Of a stretch of DNA of 64,000 nucleotides, positions 16,886-23,784 are shown in pieces. The DNA comes from Acidobacteriota bacterium (GTDB lineage: Bacteria; Acidobacteriota; Terriglobia; Acidiferrales; UBA7541), in assembly GCA_003167215.1 (NCBI GenBank), contig PMTV01000029.1:62001-126000 (forward strand), written 5' to 3'. A model generated the notes under the pieces. The model was not told where the DNA came from. It was given only the letters and a program-made list of their open reading frames with translations, and did not search any database. The position numbers were made by a program, and so were the translations under genes. The stretch's first letter is position 1. Each line of letters starts with the position of its first letter.

Positions 16886-18430
16886 CTAGATCGGCGAGTG
16901 CTGTCCCTTCACGATCAGTTCCTCCGCGATGCGGCGTGCTTCGGGCAGTGTCGCTGCCGCTTGGCCGTCGATCTCGGCCGGCAAATCGAGTTGCATTTTC
17001 GCCAGCTCCTCGTCAAACAAACGGGTCACCAAAGTGGGGGTGTGTTCGAGCGTCTTGCCGTCGTCGGCGGGCACTTTCACTTGGTGCCGCACGCGCTGTG
17101 CGATCATCAGGCGATAGATGCGATCGGTAGCCAGGTCTTCCATGTACCCATCGAGCAGGCTGGCTCCTTTTCCGTTGAGCACTCCGTTGCGATAACGAAT
17201 CACCGTGCGCACGGCCGCTCGCGTTCCGGCAAGTGTTATAGCTCCCACTCCCCTTGGGATTGGCCGCAGGTCCGGATGGGAGTTCGGCAACTTGGGAAGT
17301 TTTGCAATCTGATTGGGATATGGGAACTGCGCGACAGCGATCTCGTTCTGATCCGGGTGGCCGGTCCACGCCCCATCCATCAGGCAGTCGGCTTCATTCT
17401 TCTTGTCTTGCTTCAGGACCTTCAGAGCGCGCTCGTTCAACTCCGCATCCGTGCGGCTGGGATAGAGTGCGGTCATTCCGCCGATGGCGTGAACTCCGTG
17501 CTTGTGGCAGATTTCCGGCATCAGTGTGCGGAAGTTCTGGAAGAATGCCACGTCGTGCGGGATGGTATTGCGGTCCGGCAGAATCCAGTTGGGATCCTCG
17601 ATCATGAAATCGATCAGCGAGGCCATGTAATCCCAGCGGCCGAGGTTCAATCCCAGGCAGTGATCGCGCAGATTGAAAAGAAATTCCTCCATCTGATAAG
17701 CCAGCGGGTGCGCCTCCACGAGTGCCATGCACTTTATGTAATCCTTAGGCAGCCCTTTGGATTTGGCAAAGGTCTCGAAGAGATCGCGCCACCACAAAGC
17801 CTCTTCGGCAGACTCGCTCTTGGGGATATACACGCAGAAGTTGTGCGGCAACCTTGCCGGATCGATCTGATACCAGATTAGCGCCAGATCGAACAGGGAT
17901 GCGGACATGATCTCGTTCTTAATAACCCCGCCCTGGCTGACGTGCAGCCCGCGGGGGCGCACCCAAGTCACAGTTTTTGAGTGCTGCACTGTGACTTTCT
18001 TGCCTCGCTTCTGGTCCTCGTAGCTAAGTTCATACTTGTAAGCGGCAATCGTGTTTCTGACCGCCAACAGGACGTTCTCCCAGACGTTGGCCGTGGAATC
18101 TTCCAGGTCGATCATAACGGCGGGTGATCCGGAGTTCAGCAGTTTTACCGTCAACGCTCCGTCATCGGCCGGCCCGGTCATTTGATTGCGCTGATCCGCG
18201 CACCAGTCGGGTACTTCGATCCGCCAATCAGAAGTGGTTGCCTCCGAAGGCGGCAAATAGTTCGGCGGATTTCCGCGATGAGACGCTTGCAACACTTCCG
18301 CACGTTTGGAGATGAGTTTCTGTTGCCAAGGCGTGAATTGCTTGTGCAGCGGCAACAGGAAATCAAAGAAGCCCTCGGGGAGGTCCTTCTGGGGATTCAA
18401 GTCAGTTGGCGCGTAATTCATGTATTGCAT
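16886..18430 (-). CDS. aceB: Malate synthase (type A)
   Basis: Condenses glyoxylate with acetyl-CoA to malate; 514 residues. Catalytic features: R-P-R-G at 158-161, a Mg-binding acid in V-E-A-H-P near 239, G-L-N-L-G-R-W-D-Y at 260-268, and the catalytic aspartate in M-D-G-A-W-T-G-H-P-D (Asp352). Start ATG at 18430 or 18421; neither has a clear ribosome site. It lies 94 bases upstream of the oxalate-CoA ligase on the same strand, while isocitrate lyase is 42 kb away under another regulator. The context therefore ties this copy to glyoxylate made from oxalate, though it can serve the glyoxylate shunt too. Confidence 0.92.
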   Translation of the reverse strand: MQYMNYAPTDLNPQKDLPEGFFDFLLPLHKQFTPWQQKLISKRAEVLQASHRGNPPNYLPPSEATTSDWRIEVPDWCADQRNQMTGPADDGALTVKLLNSGSPAVMIDLEDSTANVWENVLLAVRNTIAAYKYELSYEDQKRGKKVTVQHSKTVTWVRPRGLHVSQGGVIKNEIMSASLFDLALIWYQIDPARLPHNFCVYIPKSESAEEALWWRDLFETFAKSKGLPKDYIKCMALVEAHPLAYQMEEFLFNLRDHCLGLNLGRWDYMASLIDFMIEDPNWILPDRNTIPHDVAFFQNFRTLMPEICHKHGVHAIGGMTALYPSRTDAELNERALKVLKQDKKNEADCLMDGAWTGHPDQNEIAVAQFPYPNQIAKLPKLPNSHPDLRPIPRGVGAITLAGTRAAVRTVIRYRNGVLNGKGASLLDGYMEDLATDRIYRLMIAQRVRHQVKVPADDGKTLEHTPTLVTRLFDEELAKMQLDLPAEIDGQAAATLPEARRIAEELIVKGQHSPI

Positions 18431-18554
18431 CGAGTGTTTTCAGTATGCCAGGCCGGCCGACCTGGACGTTTCCGTCCGGCGTCGCGCAATCATGGCAGGG
18501 CGCGAATCCGTAGTCAAATACCTTGAACGCCCGCACCGCTGGAGCATTCCGGAC

Positions 18555-19340
18555 CTATCGCGACGTAACAAAAAAGAAGTACGCGCTCATCGCGAGGCCG
18601 ATGCCGATCACGAACGCCCGCACCTTTCGGGGGTCGGCCTTCTGCGCGTAACGCGCGCCGAACCACCCTCCCAACAGAGCACTCGCGACCATTACTCCGC
18701 ACTGTGGCCACAAAACGGCTCCGGCCAGGATGAAAGTCACCACCGCAGCAGCATTAATCGCGGCGGCAAGCAGCGTCCTGATCGCGCCCATGGCGTGAAT
18801 GTCACGCATTCCCAACGCCGCCAGCATTCCCAGCGTGATAAACCCGATCCCTGCCCCGAAGTATCCGCCATAGACTGCCACCAGCAGTTCCACGAAGGAA
18901 CTCACTATGATCGCCCGCCACGTTATCTTCCGGAGATCATTAATCACGGCGCTGGTGCCGGCGATTGCACGGATGGTATTGCCAAATGCGAAAAGCAACG
19001 TACCGCTCAGCAATAGCCAGGGGACGAAGCGCAGAAAAGTGTGTTGCGGAGTTTTCAACAAAAGCACCGCGCCAGCCCAACCTCCCGCAACGCTGGTCGC
19101 GAGCAGGGGGATCATGAGGCGCGCCGGCGCATCCAGCCGTTTTATGTATGCGAGAGTGCTGGCGGCTAACCCCGGCCATAGTGCGACTGTATTGGTGGCA
19201 TTCGCCTGCACGGGCGGCACGCCGATGAATAAGAGTGCGGGAAACGAGATGAAGCTGCCGCCGCCCGCCAACGCGTTCAAAGTTCCTGCGATTCCCGCGG
19301 CGAAAAACAGAAACAGAACGTGGGTGAATTGCAATCTCAT
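18555..19340 (-). CDS. TauE/SafE-family membrane transporter
   Basis: A 261-residue inner-membrane protein with about eight hydrophobic helices and the family's twofold repeat: N-A-L-A-G-G-G-S-F-I-S-F-P near the start and G-Y-F-G-A-G-I-G-F-I-T-L in the second half. ATG at 19340 is preferred over TTG at 19343. Members export sulfite, sulfoacetate or other small organic anions, but the substrate here is unknown. It lies 124 bases upstream of malate synthase on the same strand, so a role in anion traffic for the oxalate pathway is possible but not shown. Confidence 0.8.
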   Translation of the reverse strand: MRLQFTHVLFLFFAAGIAGTLNALAGGGSFISFPALLFIGVPPVQANATNTVALWPGLAASTLAYIKRLDAPARLMIPLLATSVAGGWAGAVLLLKTPQHTFLRFVPWLLLSGTLLFAFGNTIRAIAGTSAVINDLRKITWRAIIVSSFVELLVAVYGGYFGAGIGFITLGMLAALGMRDIHAMGAIRTLLAAAINAAAVVTFILAGAVLWPQCGVMVASALLGGWFGARYAQKADPRKVRAFVIGIGLAMSAYFFFVTSR

Positions 19341-19438
19341 CAAATATCAGAAGACATCGGAGTACGACACCAGCGCGCTCCTGACTCTTTGCCGAGGCCG
19401 ACCATTTGTGGAGTATCCAAGAATTAGGACACCGTCGG

Positions 19439-20494
19439 TTATTGTACGGATTTGACTTTCTTCCTCACCGCCGCGAGCAGGTCAGGAGGCAGGGCGGAGT
19501 AGCCTTCCTGCACCGCGAATTGCTGGCCATCCGTGTATATCCAATTCAGAAGATCGACCAACGCAGCTGTGCGAGCCGCATCAGACGATGGAATTCGCAG
19601 GTAGATCCAGGTGAAACTGGTAATGGGAAAAGAATCTGCTCCCGGCACATTAGCCAGGGAGGCGGAAAAGTTATTCCAGCGAGGTGCTTCTGCCGCTTGG
19701 CACGCTGCAGCAATACTCTCAGTCGAAGCCTTCACAAACTTGCCGGAAGGGTTTAGCACTGAAGCTTGGGGAATATTACCCTTCACGGCATATTGATACT
19801 CGACGTAGCCGATAGAGCCGGGAATGTTTTTCACCTTGTCCGCCATATCGGAACTGCGTTCCGCAGGATCGCCAAGCGGCCACTGGGGCGAAGATGTGAT
19901 TCCGATTTGAGCGCGAAACTTGGAACTCGCTTTGGAGAGGAAATCAGTGAAGACGTAGTTAGAGCCCTTTCCTGCAGGGCGGTTGATCACTTGGATCGGA
20001 ATACTCGGCAAAATAATCTCGGGGTTGAGCTTCGCGATCTGCGGCGCATTCCACATCTTTACGTCGCCGAGGAAAATCCCGGCCAAGACGTCCCCTGAAA
20101 TCCGAAGCGCCCCGTGGACATCGGGAAGATTGTAGATCGGAACGATCCCGATCAGTACGACCGGCAGTTCAATTAAGCTGCCATCTTTCCGCTCGTTGTC
20201 CGTCAGTTGCGCTTCGCCCGCGCCAAAATCACTCGCGCCACGAGAGATCTGCTTAATCCCTTCGGCGGTGCCGATCGGGACGTATCGCATCTGAATCTTG
20301 GCGCTACGCTTGTCGTATTCTTGTATCCACCGGTTATATAGAGGCGCCGGTACACTCGAACCGGAACCCACCAGGACAACCGAATCTTGGGCTTGGGCCG
20401 AAGGATTGCGCAGCGCGAAGGCAAGAAGAGAAATCAGCAAGATATGCCAGAGCAAACCGCGGCTAGAACGTCGCTGCGCAACGCGCACCCTCAT
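19439..20494 (-). CDS. PstS-like periplasmic anion-binding protein with altered pocket
   Basis: A 351-residue exported binding protein with AGGAGG seven bases before the ATG and a signal peptide over about residues 1-36. The PstS fold is recognisable from V-G-S-G-S-S (42-47) and the ligand loop at 172-179. That loop reads R-P-A-G-K-G-S-N where phosphate proteins have R-S-D-G-S-G-T, and the acid that normally contacts phosphate (D in S-D-A-P-L) is replaced by G-E-A-Q-L (Glu94). No pstC, pstA or pstB is nearby. It may bind phosphate with changed affinity or another oxyanion; which one is open. Confidence 0.78.
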   Translation of the reverse strand: MRVRVAQRRSSRGLLWHILLISLLAFALRNPSAQAQDSVVLVGSGSSVPAPLYNRWIQEYDKRSAKIQMRYVPIGTAEGIKQISRGASDFGAGEAQLTDNERKDGSLIELPVVLIGIVPIYNLPDVHGALRISGDVLAGIFLGDVKMWNAPQIAKLNPEIILPSIPIQVINRPAGKGSNYVFTDFLSKASSKFRAQIGITSSPQWPLGDPAERSSDMADKVKNIPGSIGYVEYQYAVKGNIPQASVLNPSGKFVKASTESIAAACQAAEAPRWNNFSASLANVPGADSFPITSFTWIYLRIPSSDAARTAALVDLLNWIYTDGQQFAVQEGYSALPPDLLAAVRKKVKSVQ

Positions 20495-20834
20495 CGTGTT
20501 CCTCCTACTCGTGACCGGACTATAGCGAGCTTACGATTGTAAGTTACCACCGTTTGGGCGAACTCAGACCCTCAGGTAACGAGTCCTGTTGCAGACTATG
20601 AACGGCCCCCCACCGCTGCTCTCGACCAGCAATAGAGTCGAATTCTCGTCTAAACGGCACGAGCAACTATTTGCCTTCCAAAATTCCAATTGTCCGGTGC
20701 CGCTGAAGGAAGTCCGTGACGCGGCAATGGCTGATGCTAAGATGCTGAGCGTTTGGGCTGCGCGTGCCCGCGAATCGCGACGCACTCCTGCGCAGAGATC
20801 TGCAACAGAGAACAGCGAAGGGCCGAACGAACGT
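20495..20834. other. Divergent control region between pstS-like and hydratase genes
   Basis: No confident gene lies here. The plus-strand reading frame of the next gene stays open upstream to 20589, but the extra codons do not resemble the family and have no ribosome site, so I leave them out. A short inverted repeat, CTTAC-GATT-GTAAG at 20530-20543, lies about 36 bases upstream of the pstS-like ATG and could be a regulator site. The oxalate-locus 19-bp operator is not present. Confidence 0.4.
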
Positions 20835-21671
20835 ATGACCCACGATCTTATGTCGCACAATGACGTCGAAGAACTAGCGCGCGAACTGCTCTCCGCATCT
20901 GAGACGGGCCGGATGGTTGACGCCCCGCCCTCCGAGCGCCCCGGTTTCGACCTCAACACCGCTTATGAGGTTGAAACAACACTCAAGCAGTTTCGCGAAG
21001 CTGCTGGACACAGAGCCGTCGGCCGCAAGGTCGGTTATGCGAATAAGGCCATGTGGCGCGTCCTCAAACTCGAAACCCTGGTTTGGGCCCACATGTACGA
21101 GGACACGGTGCATTATGCTGAAAACAACTCCGCCACACTGTCGTTCCCGCATCCGCGTTCGTTGAAGATCGAACCCGAAATTATTTTTGGTTTAAAAGCG
21201 CCGGTCACAGGCGAAAGCTCTGACGCCGCCGCTGCGCTTGCGTCCTCGGATTGGCTAGCGCTTGGATTCGAAATCATCGACTGTCCTTTTCCGGACTGGA
21301 AGCTTCAGCCCAGTGATTTCGTGGCGTCTTTCGGGCTTCACGCCGCGCTCGTGGCTGGCGAGAGGATACAGGTGCGGCCCGACCTCATTGCGACGCTAAT
21401 CGACGAGCTACCGCGATTTAAAGTGCGAATGTCGAAGAGTGGAGAGATCGTGGAAGAAGGATCCGGAAGAAATTCTTTGAAGAGCCCCGCGCTATGCCTG
21501 GCGGAGCTCGGCGCCGCCATTACCCGCCGCTTTCCCTCCCATCCCTTGAGCGCGGGGGAAATTGTCAGCTCCGGTACACTCACCGCCGGGCATCTGACCG
21601 GCAAGGGCGATCTCTGGACCGCTGACGTCGAGGGAATCTTCCTGCCGGCCCTGACTCTGCGCCTCACTTAA
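20835..21671 (+). CDS. 2-keto-4-pentenoate hydratase / oxo-acid decarboxylase family (MhpD-like)
   Basis: A 278-residue enzyme of the FAH superfamily, MhpD/HpcG branch. It has G-R-K-V-G-Y near residue 60, K-I-E-P-E-I-I-F-G near 107 and the metal-binding G-F-E-I-I-D-C near 145, then G-H-L-T-G-K-G-D close to the end. Such proteins hydrate 2-hydroxypenta-2,4-dienoates or decarboxylate 2-oxo-3-hexenedioate in aromatic breakdown. No other aromatic meta-cleavage gene is nearby. The start at 20835 gives the family's usual length. It may act on an oxaloacetate-like keto acid; the exact substrate is unknown. Confidence 0.7.
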   Translation: MTHDLMSHNDVEELARELLSASETGRMVDAPPSERPGFDLNTAYEVETTLKQFREAAGHRAVGRKVGYANKAMWRVLKLETLVWAHMYEDTVHYAENNSATLSFPHPRSLKIEPEIIFGLKAPVTGESSDAAAALASSDWLALGFEIIDCPFPDWKLQPSDFVASFGLHAALVAGERIQVRPDLIATLIDELPRFKVRMSKSGEIVEEGSGRNSLKSPALCLAELGAAITRRFPSHPLSAGEIVSSGTLTAGHLTGKGDLWTADVEGIFLPALTLRLT

Positions 21672-21831
21672 ATTATTGCGTAAACATTCCGGGCCGCTGC
21701 TCTGCCTGGAAGCGGACACTTCATGTGCATTTGAGATTTGGAATATCTCGTTCAAATCGCATAAATCTCACAATATGCTTGACACCCCCCGGGCGCTATG
21801 CTAACAGCGTCCCTGCTTTTTGCAAAAAAGC
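21672..21831 (+). promoter_or_regulatory. Control region upstream of the porin, with promoter
   Basis: TTGACA at 21779-21784 is followed after 17 bp by TAACAG at 21802-21807. The stretch CTTGACA-N15-TGCTAA then CGTCC is also present, in the same order, upstream of oxlT, so the two promoters look like diverged copies. An inverted repeat GAGAT-N7-ATCTC sits near 21732-21748. No gene is seen in this stretch. Confidence 0.5.
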
Positions 21832-21850
21832 TGGTTCGATTAGCGGACCA
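21832..21850. promoter_or_regulatory. 19-bp operator, site C (porin / oxlT relic)
   Basis: On the plus strand this reads TGGTTCGATTAGCGGACCA, matching site A in 16 of 19 positions and site B in 15. It lies about 25 bp downstream of the predicted -10 and about 140 bp before the porin ATG. Flanks downstream still resemble those of site A (CCAG, then CAAGTTC and ACGAAC), pointing to common descent with the oxlT control region. Confidence 0.75.
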
Positions 21851-21896
21851 GTATGCCAAGTTCGTCACGAACCAAGACAATTTGGAGTTTAAGCAA

Positions 21897-21977
21897 TGCG
21901 GGTGGATTCGATTAACTGCTGGCCTCGTGCCGATGATGGCAGTCGCGAACCTGCAGTGTGCTTTGAAAAATCTCTGC
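21897..21977 (+). pseudogene. Relic of a second oxlT (helix 1 only)
   Basis: Translated in the frame of 21897, this stretch gives W-I-R-L-T-A-G-L-V-P-M-M-A-V-A-N-L-Q-C-A, which matches helix 1 of the OxlT protein in this window at 12 of 20 positions, including A-G, M-M-A and A-N-L-Q. The match ends within about 80 bases and the porin gene starts 13 bases later. The rest of the transporter is gone. A complete open frame continues into the porin in another frame, but no protein of that kind is expected. With operator C upstream, this is best read as the remains of an oxlT duplicate. Confidence 0.7.
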
Positions 21978-21990
21978 GTAAAGGATAATT

Positions 21991-23643
21991 ATGCGCTCGC
22001 CAAAATTGTGGTGTGTGCTCCTGGCTTTGTTTTGCATCGCTCCTGGTCCGCTAGCCTTTGCTCAGAGCGCGAAGCCATCCGACGACCCTACGCAGTCGAA
22101 ATCAACGCCCAAGGTTGCGACCGAAGACGAGGTTCAGCAACTGCGCCGTGAGGTCGCGGAGCTCAAGGCGCAGATTCAGCGGCTGGTCGAAGCGAGCGCG
22201 GTGGCGCAGGGTGGCCCTGCACGCTTGGTGCAGACCAACGCTGTGGCTAGCTCCAATCCCGACGCCTCAGCGCCCGTCGCTACCCCGGTAGCTCCCGCGG
22301 GCTCGAATGCCGATGTCTCATCGCCCGCCGCCACTTCGGCGGACATCGACGCTCTACAAAAAGAGATCAACGTTCTTCAGACCAAGGCTAACGACGTTCC
22401 CCCGGCAACCGCGGGCTGGAACGGCGAGCACTTTTTCTTGAGGAGTTCCGACGGCAACTTCCAGCTCATGCCCGTCGGCTACCTGGATGCGCAATATACT
22501 TTCTACAAAGGCGATGGCGCACCTTCGGACACTTTTAACATCACGCGTGCCCGCTTCGGCGTTCAAGGCAACTACGGGAAGCAACTCGACTATGCTTTCC
22601 TGTTCGAGACAGCCTCCGCTCTTACAATCCGTGACGCCTATCTGGATTTCAAGCCTTGGGACGCTTTCAAGATCATGGGCGGCCAGTACAAAGTGCCTTT
22701 CTCCATGGAAGTCGGAACCGCCGACACCTCCGTTGAGTTCTATAATCGCTCCATCATCTCCGTACTTTACCCGGATGCCGGGGGGGCTTTCCGCGCTCCC
22801 GGAGTTGACGTCCACGGTGATTTGTTTGGAGGTCGCGCGCAGTACTGGGCTGGCATTTTCAATGGACAAGGTCTCCTGACAAACGGGACTACGAATGAGC
22901 CCGAAGTTGTCGGCAGGGTTCGCTTCTCTCCGTGGCTGAAATCCGACAGCCACTGGCTGAAGGGTTTTTCTTTTGGCGGTTCGGCCGAGCATAGCCGATC
23001 CAAGGGTCTCGCAAACGAACAGAGCTTCAGCGGTGTTTTGAACGACGGCACTTACAATTTCTTCCCGCAGTTCCGGATCAATGGTGGAGTCGAGCGATAT
23101 AACGGGTTTTTCTCGTGGCTCAGCGGGCCATTGGGTATTCGCGGAGAATACGCTCAACTCTTGCAGAAGCGCAGCAACATTGGCTCGCTAGCAACCGGAG
23201 GCATCGGATTCGATTCTCTTCCGGGCGTTGTAGGCAAGGGTGCTTACATATCGGCCACATATTTACTGACCGGAGAACGCGAGCCGGAAAATGCCATTCC
23301 GCGCGTAAAACACCCGGTAATCGGTCCTAATTCTCCCGGAGAATCGGGAGGCCCGGGTTGGGGTGCTTGGGCAGTCAAGATCCGCTATGCCTGGCTGGAG
23401 GGGAAAGCTCCGGGCGCCACTTGTGATGCCACCACGATCCCGGCCTGTCCGATCACGCCGGTAATCTCCCCGGCCTTTAGCGATCACACCGATCAGCTCA
23501 CTGTGGGATTCAACTGGTATCTCAATTATTGGGTTCTCGTGAAGTCAGATTTTAACTTGAATCAACTCAAGAACCCGAGCGTTCAGGGCATTTTGCCCCG
23601 CAATTACTTTGTGTTTATTGAGGGTATTCAGTTTCGGTTTTGA
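21991..23643 (+). CDS. OprO/OprP-like outer-membrane porin
   Basis: A 550-residue beta-barrel porin of the Porin_O_P family. A signal peptide covers residues 1-25 (cut after A-F-A-Q). A short coiled coil follows (about 45-70, E-V-Q-Q-L-R-R-E-V-A-E-L-K), then a Pro/Ala-rich linker, a second short coil near 120, and a barrel from about 145 ending in F-I-E-G-I-Q-F-R-F. The family favours anions such as phosphate and polyphosphate. AAAGGA precedes the ATG. The 19-bp operator shared with oxlT lies upstream, so I infer a role in outer-membrane entry of oxalate or another anion. Confidence 0.82.
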   Translation: MRSPKLWCVLLALFCIAPGPLAFAQSAKPSDDPTQSKSTPKVATEDEVQQLRREVAELKAQIQRLVEASAVAQGGPARLVQTNAVASSNPDASAPVATPVAPAGSNADVSSPAATSADIDALQKEINVLQTKANDVPPATAGWNGEHFFLRSSDGNFQLMPVGYLDAQYTFYKGDGAPSDTFNITRARFGVQGNYGKQLDYAFLFETASALTIRDAYLDFKPWDAFKIMGGQYKVPFSMEVGTADTSVEFYNRSIISVLYPDAGGAFRAPGVDVHGDLFGGRAQYWAGIFNGQGLLTNGTTNEPEVVGRVRFSPWLKSDSHWLKGFSFGGSAEHSRSKGLANEQSFSGVLNDGTYNFFPQFRINGGVERYNGFFSWLSGPLGIRGEYAQLLQKRSNIGSLATGGIGFDSLPGVVGKGAYISATYLLTGEREPENAIPRVKHPVIGPNSPGESGGPGWGAWAVKIRYAWLEGKAPGATCDATTIPACPITPVISPAFSDHTDQLTVGFNWYLNYWVLVKSDFNLNQLKNPSVQGILPRNYFVFIEGIQFRF

Positions 23644-23784
23644 TCGGGTCTTGAGTGCTCTGGATCAGGCCGCCGGCTAGTATCCGGGCCGGCAGAAGCG
23701 AATCCAGGAGTACTGCGGACCCAGTGGACAGTTACTTTTGAAATTTTAGTTCGGCCTCCGGCCGATTTCGTAGGAGGAAATTTG

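Noticed and set aside
16697-17881. A 394-codon plus-strand frame opposite malate synthase
   Set aside because: Same kind of shadow; malate synthase motifs on the other strand leave no doubt.
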